The notes: generated from the letters alone by a model not told the origin. A stretch of DNA of 64,000 nucleotides from Auanema rhodensis (GCA_964057225.1 OZ059896.1:2232001-2296000), one strand, 5' to 3'. Counted from the first letter of the stretch, positions 53,701 through 64,000 are shown. Program-made: numbers and translations.

Positions 53701-56677
53701 CATTTTTCAAACGATCATAACTAATTTTTGTATTGAGTATTTCCCAATGTAGTATAGTGCATTCGATGTGGATTTTTAAGCTGCGTCAATCTGTGTTATC
53801 AGATTTGCGCTAGCTTAAAAATGCACCGAGATATCAACTGATATAAGTTCACACTTATATCCTCGATTTTCACCCTGAAGAATTAATTTTTTTGTTGAAT
53901 AACAATGTCCATCGTCTTTGTCTTGAAAAAAGGAATCTAAAAACATCTACTTTTTGTGAAATTATTTTGAAATTTTTCGGGAAAATTTTTGTCAAAATGT
54001 TTTTGGAAGCAATGTTGAGTGTACATGGAAACTCAACATACACTAATGCATCATTTTTCAAACGATCATAACTAATTTTTGTATTGAGTGTTTTCCAATG
54101 TAGTATAGTGCATTCGATGTGGATTTTTAAGCTGCGTCGATCTGTGTTATCAGATTTGCGCTAGCTTAAAAATGCACCGAGATATCAACTGATATAAGTT
54201 CACACTTATATCCTCGATTTTCACCCTGAAGAATTAATTTTTTTGTTGAATAACAATGTCCATCGTCTTTGTCTTGAAAAAAGGAATCTAAAAACATCTA
54301 CTTTTTGTGAAATTATTTTGAAATTTTTCGGGAAAATTTTTGTCAAAATGTTTTTGGAAGCAATGTTGAGTGTACATGGAAACTCAACATACACTAATGC
54401 ATCATTTTTCAAACGATCATAACTAATTTTTGTATTGAGCGTTTCTCCATGTAGTATAGTGCATTCGATGCGGATTTTTAAGCTGCGTCGATCTGTGTTA
54501 TCAGATTTGCGCTAGCTTGAAAATGCACCGAGATATCAACTGATATAGGTTCACACTTATATCCTCGATTTTCACCGTGAAGAATTAATTTTTTCGTTGA
54601 ATAACAATGTCCATCGTCTTTGTCTTGAAAAAAGGAATCTAAAAACATCTACTTTTTGTAAATTTATTCTGAAATTTTTCGGGAAAATGTTTGTCAAAAT
54701 GTTTTTGGAAGCAATGTTGAGTGTACATGGAAACTCAACATACACTAATGCATCATTTTTCAAACAATCATAACTAATTTTTGTATTGAGCGTTTCTTAA
54801 TGTAGTATAGTACATTCGATGCGGATTTTTAAGCTGCGTCGATCTGTGTTATCAGATTTGCGCTAGCTTAAAAATGAACCGAGATATCAACTGATATAGG
54901 TTCACACTTATATCCTCGATTTTCACCGTGAAGAATTAATTTTTTTGTTGAATGACAATGTCCATCGTCTTTGTCTTGAAAAAAGGAATCTAAAAACATC
55001 TACTTTTTGTAAATTTATTCTGAAATTTTTCGGGAAAATGTTTGTCAAAATGTTTTTGGAAGCAATGTTGAGTGTACATGGAAACTCAACATACACTAAT
55101 GCATCATTTTTCAAACGATCATAACTAATTTTTGTATTGAGCGTTTCTCCATGTAGTATAGTGCATTCGATGCGGATTTTTAAGCTGCGTCGATCTGTGT
55201 TATCAGATTTGCGCTAGCTTGAAAATGAACCGAGATATCAACTGATATAGGTTCACACTTATATCCTCGATTTTCACCGTGAAGAATTAATTTTTTTGTT
55301 GAATAACAATGTCCATCGTCTTTGTCTTGAAAAAAGGAATCTAAAAACATCTACTTTTTGTGAAATTATTTTGAAATTTTTCGTGAAAATTTTTGTCAAA
55401 ATGTTTTTGGAAGCATTGTTGAGTGTACATGGAAACTCAACATACACTAATGCATCATTTTTCAAACGATCATAACTAATTTTTGTATTGAGCGTTTCTC
55501 CATGTAGTATAGTGCATTCGATGCGGATTTTTAAGCTGCGTCGATCTGTGTTATCAGATTTGCGCTAGCTTGAAAATGCACCGAGATATCAACTGATATA
55601 GGTTCACACTTATATCCTCGATTTTCATAGTGAAGAATTAATTTTTTTGTTGAATAAGAATGTCCATCGTCTTTGTCTTGAAAGAAGGAATCTAAAAACA
55701 TCTACTTTTTGTGAAATTATTTTGAAATTTTTCGGGAAAATTTTTGTCAAAATGTTTTTGGAAGCATTGTTGAGTGTACATGGAAACTCAACATACACTA
55801 ATGCATCATTTTTCAAACGATCATAACTAATTTTTGTATTGAGCGTTTCTCCACGTAGTATAGTGCATTCGATGCGGATTTTTAAGCTGCGTCGATCTGT
55901 GTTATCAGATTTGCGCTAGCTTGAAAATGCACCGAGATATCAACTGATATAGGTTCACACTTATATCCTCGATTTTCACCCTGAAGATTTAATTTTTTCG
56001 TTGAATAACATTGTCCATCGTCTTTGTCTTGAAAAAAGGAATCTAAAAACATCTACTTTTTGTGAAATTATTTTGAAATTTTTCGGGAAAATTTTTGTCA
56101 AAATGTTTTTGGAAGCATTGTTGAGTGTACATGGAAACGCAACATACACTAATGCATCATTTTTCAAACGATCATAACTAATTTTTGTATTGAGCGTTTC
56201 TCCATGTAGTATAGTGCATTCGATGCGGATTTTTAAGCTGCGTCGATCTGTGTTATCAGATTTGCGCTAGCTTGAAAATGCACCGAGATATCAACTGATA
56301 TAGGTTCACACTTATATCCTCGATTTTCACCCTGAAGATTTAATTTTTTCGTTGAATAACATTGTCCATCGTCTTTGTCTTGAAAAAAGGAATCTAAAAA
56401 CATCTACTTTTTGTGAAATTATTTTGAAATTTTTCGGGAAAATTTTTGTCAAAATGTTTTTGGAAGCATTGTTGAGTGTACATGAAAACTCAACATACAC
56501 TAATGCATCATTTTTCAAACGATAATAACTAATTTTTGTATTGAGCGTTTCTCCATGTAGTATAGTGCATTCGATGCGGATTTTTAAGCTGCGTCGATCT
56601 GTGTTATCAGATTTGCGCTAGCTTAAAAATGCACCGAGATATCAACTGATATAAGTTCACACTTATATCCTCGATTT
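50711..56677 (+). repeat. Large segmental duplication, copy 2 (17 monomers)
   Basis: Order: F, A, C, A, A, D, E, T, C, A, A, D, E, T, L, F, F. Offset to copy 1 is 5967 bp (17 monomers) up to the extra A, and 6318 bp (18 monomers) after it. The last unit is followed by a private gataataac (56521) and then by the truncated unit that ends at the inversion junction. Confidence 0.88.
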
Positions 56678-56846
56678 TCACCCTGAAGAATTAATTTTTT
56701 TGTTGAATAACAATGTCCATCGTCTTTGTCTTGAAAAAAGGAATCTAAAAACATCTACTTTTTGTGAAATTATTTTGAAATTTTTCGGGAAAATTTTTCT
56801 ACATGGAGAAACGCTCAATACAAAAATTAGTTATGATCGTTTGAAA
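56561..56846. other. Inversion junction with 238-bp unpaired spacer
   Basis: Forward sequence reaches u286 at 56798 (aaattttt). The next base, 56799, is u48 of the reverse strand (ctacatggagaaacgc). No bases are shared or inserted at the join. 56799-56846 is the reverse complement of 56513-56560 except for one mismatch (gataataac against gatcataac). The paired arms thus begin on either side of a 238-bp spacer, 56561-56798. Both arms continue into an F unit with the tacatgaaaac signature (56327-56518 and 56841-57032). This geometry is that of a fold-back inverted duplication. An assembly join cannot be excluded from sequence alone. Confidence 0.9.
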
Positions 56847-57140
56847 AATGATGCATTAGTGTATGTTGAGTTTTCATGTACACTCAACAATGCTTCCAAA
56901 AACATTTTGACAAAAATTTTCCCGAAAAATTTCAAAATAATTTCACAAAAAGTAGATGTTTTTAGATTCCTTTTTTCAAGACAAAGACGATGGACAATGT
57001 TATTCAACGAAAAAATTAAATCTTCAGGGTGAAAATCGAGGATATAAGTGTGAACCTATATCAGTTGATATCTCGGTGCATTTTCAAGCTAGCGCAAATC
57101 TGATAACACAGATCGACGCAGCTTAAAAATCCGCATCGAA

Positions 57141-57144
57141 TGAC
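57141..57144. other. 19-bp deletion (u37-55), copy 1
   Basis: Between 57142 and 57143 the sequence runs gaatg-acgctc, lacking cactatactacatggagaa found in sister units. It lies between the F unit (56841) and the T unit (57173). Confidence 0.92.
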
Positions 57145-58174
57145 GCTCAATACAAAAATTAGTTATGATCGTTTGAAAAATGATGCATTAGTGTATGTTG
57201 AGTTTCCATGTACACTCAACAATGCTTCCAAAAACATTTTGACAAAAATTTTCACGAAAAATTTCAAAATAATTTCACAAAAAGTAGATGTTTTTAGATT
57301 CCTTTTTTCAAGACAAAGACGATGGACATTGTTATTCAACAAAAAAATTAATTCTTCACGGTGAAAATCAAGGATATAAGTGTGAACCTATATCAGTTGA
57401 TATCTCGGTTCATTTTCAAGCTAGCGCAAATCTGATAACACAGATCGACGCAGCTTAAAAATCCGCATCGAATGCACTATACTACATGGAGAAACGCTCA
57501 ATACAAAAATTAGTTATGATCGTTTGAAAAATGATGCATTAGTGTATGTTGAGTTTCCATGTACACTCAACATTGCTTCCAAAAACATTTTGACAAACAT
57601 TTTCCCGAAAAATTTCAGAATAAATTTACAAAAAGTAGATGTTTTTAGATTCCTTTTTTCAAGACAAAGACGATGGACATTGTCATTCAACAAAAAAACT
57701 AATTCTTCACGGTGAAAATCGAGGATATAAGTGTGAACCTATATCAGTTGATATCTCGGTTCATTTTTAAGCTAGCGCAAATCTGATAACACAGATCGAC
57801 GCAGCTTAAAAATTCGCATCGAATGTACTATACTACATGAAGAAACGCTCAATACAAAAATTAGTTATGATTGTTTGAAAAATGATGCATTAGTGTATGT
57901 TGAGTTTCCATGTACACTCAACATTGCTTCCAAAAACATTTTGACAAACATTTTCCCGAAAAATTTCAGAATAAATTTACAAAAAGTAGATGTTTTTAGA
58001 TTCCTTTTTTCAAGACAAAGACGATGGACATTGTTATTCAACGAAAAAATTAATTCTTCACGGTGAAAATCGAGGATATAAGTGTGAACCTATATCAGTT
58101 GATATCTCGGTGCATTTTCAAGCTAGCGCAAATCTGATAACACAGATCGATGCAGCTTAAAAATCCGCATCGAA

Positions 58175-58178
58175 TGAC
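58175..58178. other. 19-bp deletion (u37-55), copy 2
   Basis: Same deletion with identical endpoints, between 58176 and 58177. It lies between a D unit (57875) and a T unit (58207). This T unit and the one at 57173 also share gaaaatcaagg just after the block (about 57363 and 58397). Confidence 0.92.
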
Positions 58179-59910
58179 GCTCAATACAAAAATTAGTTAT
58201 GATCGTTTGAAAAATGATGCATTAGTGTATGTTGAGTTTCCATGTACACTCAACAATGCTTCCAAAAACATTTTGACAAAAATTTTCACGAAAAATTTCA
58301 AAATAATTTCACAAAAAGTAGATGTTTTTAGATTCCTTTTTTCAAGACAAAGACGATGGACATTGTTATTCAACAAAAAAATTAATTCTTCACGGTGAAA
58401 ATCAAGGATATAAGTGTGAACCTATATCAGTTGATATCTCGGTTCATTTTCAAGCTAGCGCAAATCTGATAACACAGATCGACGCAGCTTAAAAATCCGC
58501 ATCGAATGCACTATACTACATGAAGAAACGCTCAATACAAAAATTAGTTATGATTGTTTGAAAAATGATGCATTAGTGTATGTTGAGTTTCCATGTACAC
58601 TCAACATTGCTTCCAAAAACATTTTGACAAACATTTTCCCGAAAAATTTCAGAATAAATTTACAAAAAGTAGATGTTTTTAGATTCCTTTTTTCAAGACA
58701 AAGACGATGGACATTGTTATTCAACGAAAAAATTAATTCTTCACGGTGAAAATCGAGGATATAAGTGTGAACCTATATCAGTTGATATCTCGGTGCATTT
58801 TCAAGCTAGCGCAAATCTGATAACACAGATCGACGCAGCTTAAAAATCCGCATCGAATGCACTATACTACATGGAGAAACGCTCAATACAAAAATTAGTT
58901 ATGATCGTTTGAAAAATGATGCATTAGTGTATGTTGAGTTTCCATGTACACTCAACATTGCTTCCAAAAACATTTTGACAAAAATTTTCCCGAAAAATTT
59001 CAAAATAATTTCACAAAAAGTAGATGTTTTTAGATTCCTTTTTTCAAGACAAAGACGATGGACATTGTTATTCAACAAAAAAATTAATTCTTCAGGGTGA
59101 AAATCGAGGATATAAGTGTGAACTTATATCAGTTGATATCTCGGTGCATTTTTAAGCTAGCGCAAATCTGATAACACAGATCGACGCAGCTTAAAAATCC
59201 ACATCGAATGCACTATACTACATTGGAAAACACTCAATACAAAAATTAGTTATGATCGTTTGAAAAATGATGCATTAGTGTATGTTGAGTTTCCATGTAC
59301 ACTCAACATTGCTTCCAGAAACATTTTGACAAAAATTTTCCCGAAAAATTTCAAAATAATTTCACAAAAAGTAGATGTTTTTAGATTCCTTTTTTCAAGA
59401 CAAAGACGATGGACATTGTTATTCAACAAAAAAATTAATTCTTCAGGGTGAAAATCGAGGATATAAGTGTGAACTTATATCAGTTGATATCTCGGTGCAT
59501 TTTTAAGCTAGCGCAAATCTGATAACACAGATCGACGCAGCTTAAAAATCCACATCGAATGCACTATACTACATTGGGAAACACTCAATACAAAAATTAG
59601 TTATGATCGTTTGAAAAATAATGCATTAGTGTATGTTGAGTTTCCATGTACACTCAACAATGCTTCCAAAAACATTTTGACAAAAATTTTCCCGAAAAAT
59701 TTCAAAATAATTTCACAAAAAGTAGATGTTTTTAGATTCCTTTTTTCAAGACAAAGACGATGGACATTGTTATTCAACAAAAAAATTAATTCTTCACGGT
59801 GAAAATCGAGGATATAAGTGTGAACCTATATCAGTTGATATCTCGGTGCATTTTCAAGCTAACGCAAATCTGATAACACAGATCGACGCAGCTTAAAAAT
59901 CCGCATCGAA

Positions 59911-59914
59911 TGAC
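59911..59914. other. 19-bp deletion (u37-55), copy 3
   Basis: Same deletion, between 59912 and 59913, between a C unit (59611) and a T unit (59943). Here the flanking sequence is gaaaatcgagg, so this copy is older than or separate from the pair at 57.1 and 58.2 kb. Confidence 0.92.
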
Positions 59915-60293
59915 GCTCAATACAAAAATTAGTTATGATCGTTTGAAAAATGATGCATTAGTGTATGTTGAGTTTCCATGTACACTCAACAATGCTTCCA
60001 AAAACATTTTGACAAAAATTTTCACGAAAAATTTCAAAATAATTTCACAAAAAGTAGATGTTTTTAGATTCCTTTTTTCAAGACAAAGACGATGGACATT
60101 GTTATTCAACAAAAAAATTAATTCTTCACGGTGAAAATCGAGGATATAAGTGTGAACCTATATCAGTTGATATCTCGGTTCATTTTCAAGCTAGCGCAAA
60201 TCTGATAACACAGATCGACGCAGCTTAAAAATCCGCATCGAATGCACTATACTACATGGAGAAACGCTCAATACAAAAATTAGTTATGATCGT

Positions 60294-61889
60294 TTGAAAA
60301 ATGATGCATTAGTGTATGTTGAGTTTCCATGTACACTCAACATTGCTTCCAAAAACATTTTGACAAACATTTTCCCGAAAAATTTCAGAATAAATTTACA
60401 AAAAGTAGATGTTTTTAGATTCCTTTTTTCAAGACAAAGACGATGGACATTGTCATTCAACAAAAAAATTAATTCTTCACGGTGAAAATCGAGGATATAA
60501 GTGTGAACCTGTATCAGTTGATATCTCGGTTCATTTTTAAGCTAGCGCAAATCTGATAACACAGATCGACGCAGCTTAAAAATCCGCATCGAATGTACTA
60601 TACTACATTAAGAAACGCTCAATACAAAAATTAGTTATGATTGTTTGAAAAATGATGCATTAGTGTATGTTGAGTTTCCATGTACACTCAACATTGCTTC
60701 CAAAAACATTTTGACAAACATTTTCCCGAAAAATTTCAGAATAAATTTACAAAAAGTAGATGTTTTTAGATTCCTTTTTTCAAGACAAAGACGATGGACA
60801 TTGTTATTCAACGAAAAAATTAATTCTTCACGGTGAAAATCGAGGATATAAGTGTGAACCTATATCAGTTGATATCTCGGTGCATTTTCAAGCTAGCGCA
60901 AATCTGATAACACAGATCGACGCAGCTTAAAAATCCGCATCGAATGCACTATACTACATGGAGAAACGCTCAATACAAAAATTAGTTATGATCGTTTGAA
61001 AAATGATGCATTAGTGTATGTTGAGTTTCCATGTACACTCAACATTGCTTCCAAAAACATTTTGACAAAAATTTTCCCGAAAAATTTCAAAATAATTTCA
61101 CAAAAAGTAGATGTTTTTAGATTCCTTTTTTCAAGACAAAGACGATGGACATTGTTATTCAACAAAAAAATTAATTCTTCAGGGTGAAAATCGAGGATAT
61201 AAGTGTGAACTTATATCAGTTGATATCTCGGTGCATTTTTAAGCTAGCGCAAATCTGATAACACAGATCGACGCAGCTTAAAAATCCACATCGAATGCAC
61301 TATACTACATTGGAAAACACTCAATACAAAAATTAGTTATGATCGTTTGAAAAATGATGCATTAGTGTATGTTGAGTTTCCATGTACACTCAACATTGCT
61401 TCCAAAAACATTTTGACAAAAATTTTCCCGAAAAATTTCAAAATAATTTCACAAAAAGTAGATGTTTTTAGATTCCTTTTTTCAAGACAAAGACGATGGA
61501 CATTGTTATTCAACAAAAAAATTAATTCTTCAGGGTGAAAATCGAGGATATATGTGTGAACTTATATCAGTTGATATCTCGGTGCATTTTTAAGCTAGCG
61601 CAAATCTGATAACACAGATCGACGCAGCTTAAGAATCCGCATCGAATGCACTATACTACATTGGGAAACACTCAATACAAAAATTAGTTATGATCGTTTG
61701 AAAAATGATGCATTAGTGTATGTTGAGTTTCCATGTACACTCAACAATGCTTCCAAAAACATTTTGACAAAAATTTTCCCGAAAAATTTCAAAATAATTT
61801 CACAAAAAGTAGATGTTTTTAGATTCCTTTTTTCAAGACAAAGACGATGGACATTGTTATTCAACAAAAAAACTAATTCTTCACGGTGA
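60294..61889 (-). repeat. Inverted copy of the C-A-A-D-E cassette
   Basis: In + direction the units read E, D, A, A, C, the mirror image of the forward C-A-A-D-E cassette found at 1219-2973, 26141-27895, 42287-44041, 45446-47200, 51413-53167 and 53519-55273. It lies next to a T unit on the E side, as in the forward copies at 45446, 51413 and 53519. Its C unit lacks the ttgttaag and gagtatttccc changes typical of C units in the adjacent forward arm, so it is not a very recent copy of them. Confidence 0.82.
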
Positions 61890-62399
61890 AAATCGAGGAT
61901 ATAAGTGTGAACCTATATCAGTTGATATCTCGGTGCATTTTCAAGCTAGCGCAAATCTGATAACACAGATCGACGCAGCTTAAAAATCCGCATCGAATGC
62001 ACTATACTACATGGAGAAACGCTCAATACAAAAATTAGTTATGATCGTTTGAAAAATGATGCATTAGTGTATGTTGAGTTTCCATGTACACTCAACAATG
62101 CTTCCAAAAACATTTTGACAAAAATTTTCCCGAAAAATTTCAAAATAATTTCACAAAAAGTAGATGTTCTTAGATTCCTTTTTTCAAGACAAAGACGATG
62201 GACAATGTTATTCAACGAAAAAATTAAATCTTCAGGGTGAAAATTGAGGATATAAGTGTGAACCTATATCAGTTGATATCTCGGTTCATTTTTAAGCTAG
62301 CGCAAATCTGATAACACAGATCGACGCAGCTTAAAAATCCGCATCGAATGCACTATACTACATGGAGAAACGCTCAATACAAAAATTAGTTATGATCGT

Positions 62400-63644
62400 T
62401 TGAAAAATGATGCATTAGTGTATGTTGAGTTTCCATGTACACTCAACAATGCTTCCAAAAACATTTTGACAAAAATTTTCCCAAAAAATTTCAAAATAAT
62501 TTCACAAAAAGTAGATGTTTTTAGATTCCTTTTTTCAAGACAAAGACGATGGACAATGTTATTCAACGAAAAAATTAAATCTTCAGGGTGAAAATCGAGG
62601 ATATAAGTGTGAACCTATATCAGTTGATATCTCGGTTCATTTTTAAGCTAGCGCAAATCTGATAACACAGATCGACGCAGCTTAAAAATCCGCATCGAAT
62701 GTACTATACTATATTAAGAAACGCTCAATACAAAAATTAGTTATGATTGTTTGAAAAATGATGCATTAGTGTATGTTGAGTTTCCATGTACACTCAACAT
62801 TGCTTCCAAAAACATTTTGACAAACATTTTCCCGAAAAATTTCAGAATAAATTTACAAAAAGTAGATGTTTTTAGATTCCTTTTTTCAAGACAAAGACGA
62901 TGGACATTGTCATTCAACAAAAAAATTAATTCTTCACGGTGAAAATCGAGGATATAAGTGTGAACCTATATAAGTTGATATCTCGGTTCATTTTTAAGCT
63001 AGCGCAAATCTGATAACACAGATCGACGCAGCTTAAAAATCCGCATCGAATGCACTATACTACATTAAGAAACGCTCAATACAAAAATTAGTTATGATCG
63101 TTTGAAAAATGATGCATTAGTGTATGTTGAGTTTCCATGTACACACAACATTGCTTCCAAAAACATTTTGACAAAAATTTTCCCGAAAAATTTCAAAATA
63201 ATTTTACAAAAAGTAGATGTTTTTAGATTTCTTTTTTCAAGACAAAGACGATGGACATTGTCATTCAACAAAAAAATTAAATCTTCACAGTGAAAATCGA
63301 GGATATAAGTGTGAACCTATATCAGTTGATATCTCGGTGCATTTTTAAGCTAGCGCAAATCTGATAACACAGATCGACGCAGCTTAAAAATCCGCATCGA
63401 ATGCACTATACTATATTAAGCAACGCTCAATACAAAAATTAGTTATGATCGTTTGAAAAATGATGCATTAGTGTATGTTGAGTTTCCATGTACACTCAAC
63501 ATTGCTTCCAAAAACATTTTGACAAAAATTTTCCCGAAAAATTTCAAAATAATTTCACAAAAAGTAGATGTTTTTAGATTCCTTTTTTCAAGACAAAGAC
63601 GATGGACATTGTTATTCAACAAAAAAATTAATTCTTCACGGTGA
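62400..63644 (-). repeat. Inverted relative of the 19.5-21.8 kb H-E block
   Basis: Units F (62400), E (62751), H (63102) and C-like (63453) mirror C, H, E ... F at 19471-21768. Shared private changes, reverse complemented: cccaaaaaatttc (about 62481), ctatattaag (about 62708 and 63411), cctatataagttg (about 62966), acacacaacattg (about 63141) and attaagcaacgctc (about 63415). Confidence 0.82.
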
Positions 63645-64000
63645 AAATCGAGGATATAAGTGTGAACTTATATCAGATGATATCTCGGTGCATTTTCAAG
63701 CTAGCGCAAATCTGATAACACAGATCGACGCAGCTTAAAAATCCGCATCGAATGCACTATACTACATGGAGAAACGCTCAATACAAAAATTAGTTATGAT
63801 CGTTTGAAAAATGATGCATTAGTGTATGTTGAGTTTCCATGTACACTCAACAATGCTTCCAAAAACATTTTGACAAAAATTTTCCCGAAAAAATTCAAAA
63901 TAATTTCACAAAAAGTAGATGTTTTTAGATTCCTTTTTTCAAGACAAATACGATGGACATTGTTATTCAACAAAAAAATTAATTCTTCACGGTGAAAATC

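Larger units (their letters stand above)
1..56798 (+). repeat. Forward arm of 351-bp satellite array (about 161.8 monomers)
   Basis: Head-to-tail tandem repeat with a strict 351-bp period. Corresponding sites recur every 351 bp from 1 to 23517 (67 units), then one unit of 352 bp (23518-23869), then 93 units of 351 bp and a final truncated unit (56513-56798, 286 bp). Units differ mainly by a limited set of shared substitutions that define subtypes, which is the pattern left by concerted evolution (unequal exchange and gene conversion). No unrelated sequence interrupts it. Function is unknown; a heterochromatic or centromeric role is an inference from array size and higher-order structure. The left window edge falls within the array, so the true left boundary is not seen. 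Confidence 0.98.
56799..64000 (-). repeat. Reverse arm of the same 351-bp satellite array
   Basis: Same monomer in reverse complement. It begins with 48 bp (u48 back to u1, 56799-56846). Then come 20 whole units starting at 56847, 57179, 57530, 57881, 58213, 58564, 58915, 59266, 59617, 59949 and every 351 bp after that, and a 191-bp partial unit (63810-64000). Three units (56847-57178, 57881-58212, 59617-59948) are 332 bp because of an identical 19-bp deletion. Subtype order in + direction, by 351-bp block: F(tacatgaaaac form), T, E, D, T, D, A, A, C, T, E, D, A, A, C, B, F, E, H, C, C. The array runs past the right window edge. Confidence 0.98.

Noticed and set aside
56700-57032. 110-codon open frame across the inversion junction
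   Set aside because: It joins antisense satellite on the left to the recurrent frame on the right and starts at TTG; a by-product of the junction.
56799-57178. Transposon or terminal inverted repeat at the flip
   Set aside because: No foreign sequence, target-site duplication, transposase or defined ends; both sides are the same satellite monomer.
1-64000. CRISPR array or plasmid-type iterons
   Set aside because: The repeats are directly abutting 351-bp units with no short repeat/unique spacer alternation, no associated genes, and far too long a period.

Overview
The whole 64-kb window is satellite DNA. It is one tandem array of a 351-bp monomer, with no gene, RNA gene, transposon or unique sequence that I can support. 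The monomer is AT-rich: I counted 111 G+C in positions 1-351, or 31.6%. CpG is not depleted, with 10 seen against about 8.8 expected. Large homogenised satellite blocks with higher-order repeats point to heterochromatin of a eukaryotic chromosome, probably pericentromeric. The CpG content and general character would suit an invertebrate, but I do not recognise the satellite family and cannot name the organism.

Layout. From 1 to 56798 the monomers run head-to-tail in one orientation, called forward here (about 161.8 units). At 56798|56799 the array flips, and 56799-64000 carries the same monomer in reverse orientation (48 bp, 20 whole units and a 191-bp partial unit). Both window edges cut through the array, so it continues outward on each side. 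Monomer coordinates (u1-u351) are counted from position 1. Each forward unit starts at 1+351k up to 23518. A single 1-bp insertion at about 23631 shifts the later starts to 23870+351k.

Monomer subtypes, from recurrent linked variants, named here for convenience and listed in 351-bp steps beginning at the TTTTCACC block (u166): A (ctgaagaattaa, gcaatg); B (ctgaagatttaa, ctaagaac); C (gtgaagaattaa, gcattg); D (tcgttgaataac, gtaaatttattctg, aaatgtttgtc); E (as D but ttgttgaatgac); F (as B but ctaaaaac); T (as C but cgtgaaaat); L (ttcatagtg); S (as A but cttttagtg); H (tgttgtgtgtac). These subtypes are not randomly arranged. A cassette C-A-A-D-E recurs six times in the forward arm and once inverted. 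Local amplifications of 2, 3, 4, 6 and 16-17 monomers are visible.

The most interesting part is the flip at 56.8 kb. The two arms mirror each other in subtype order for about 5 kb on each side, around an unpaired 238-bp spacer, as expected from a fold-back (template-switch) inversion. The reverse-arm breakpoint falls inside the same 19-bp monomer segment that is deleted in three reverse-arm units. The monomer also carries three strong dyad symmetries, one of them in the most conserved part of the unit. A 63-codon open frame recurs in almost every unit, but it lacks an ATG start and shows no sign of coding constraint, so no gene is called.
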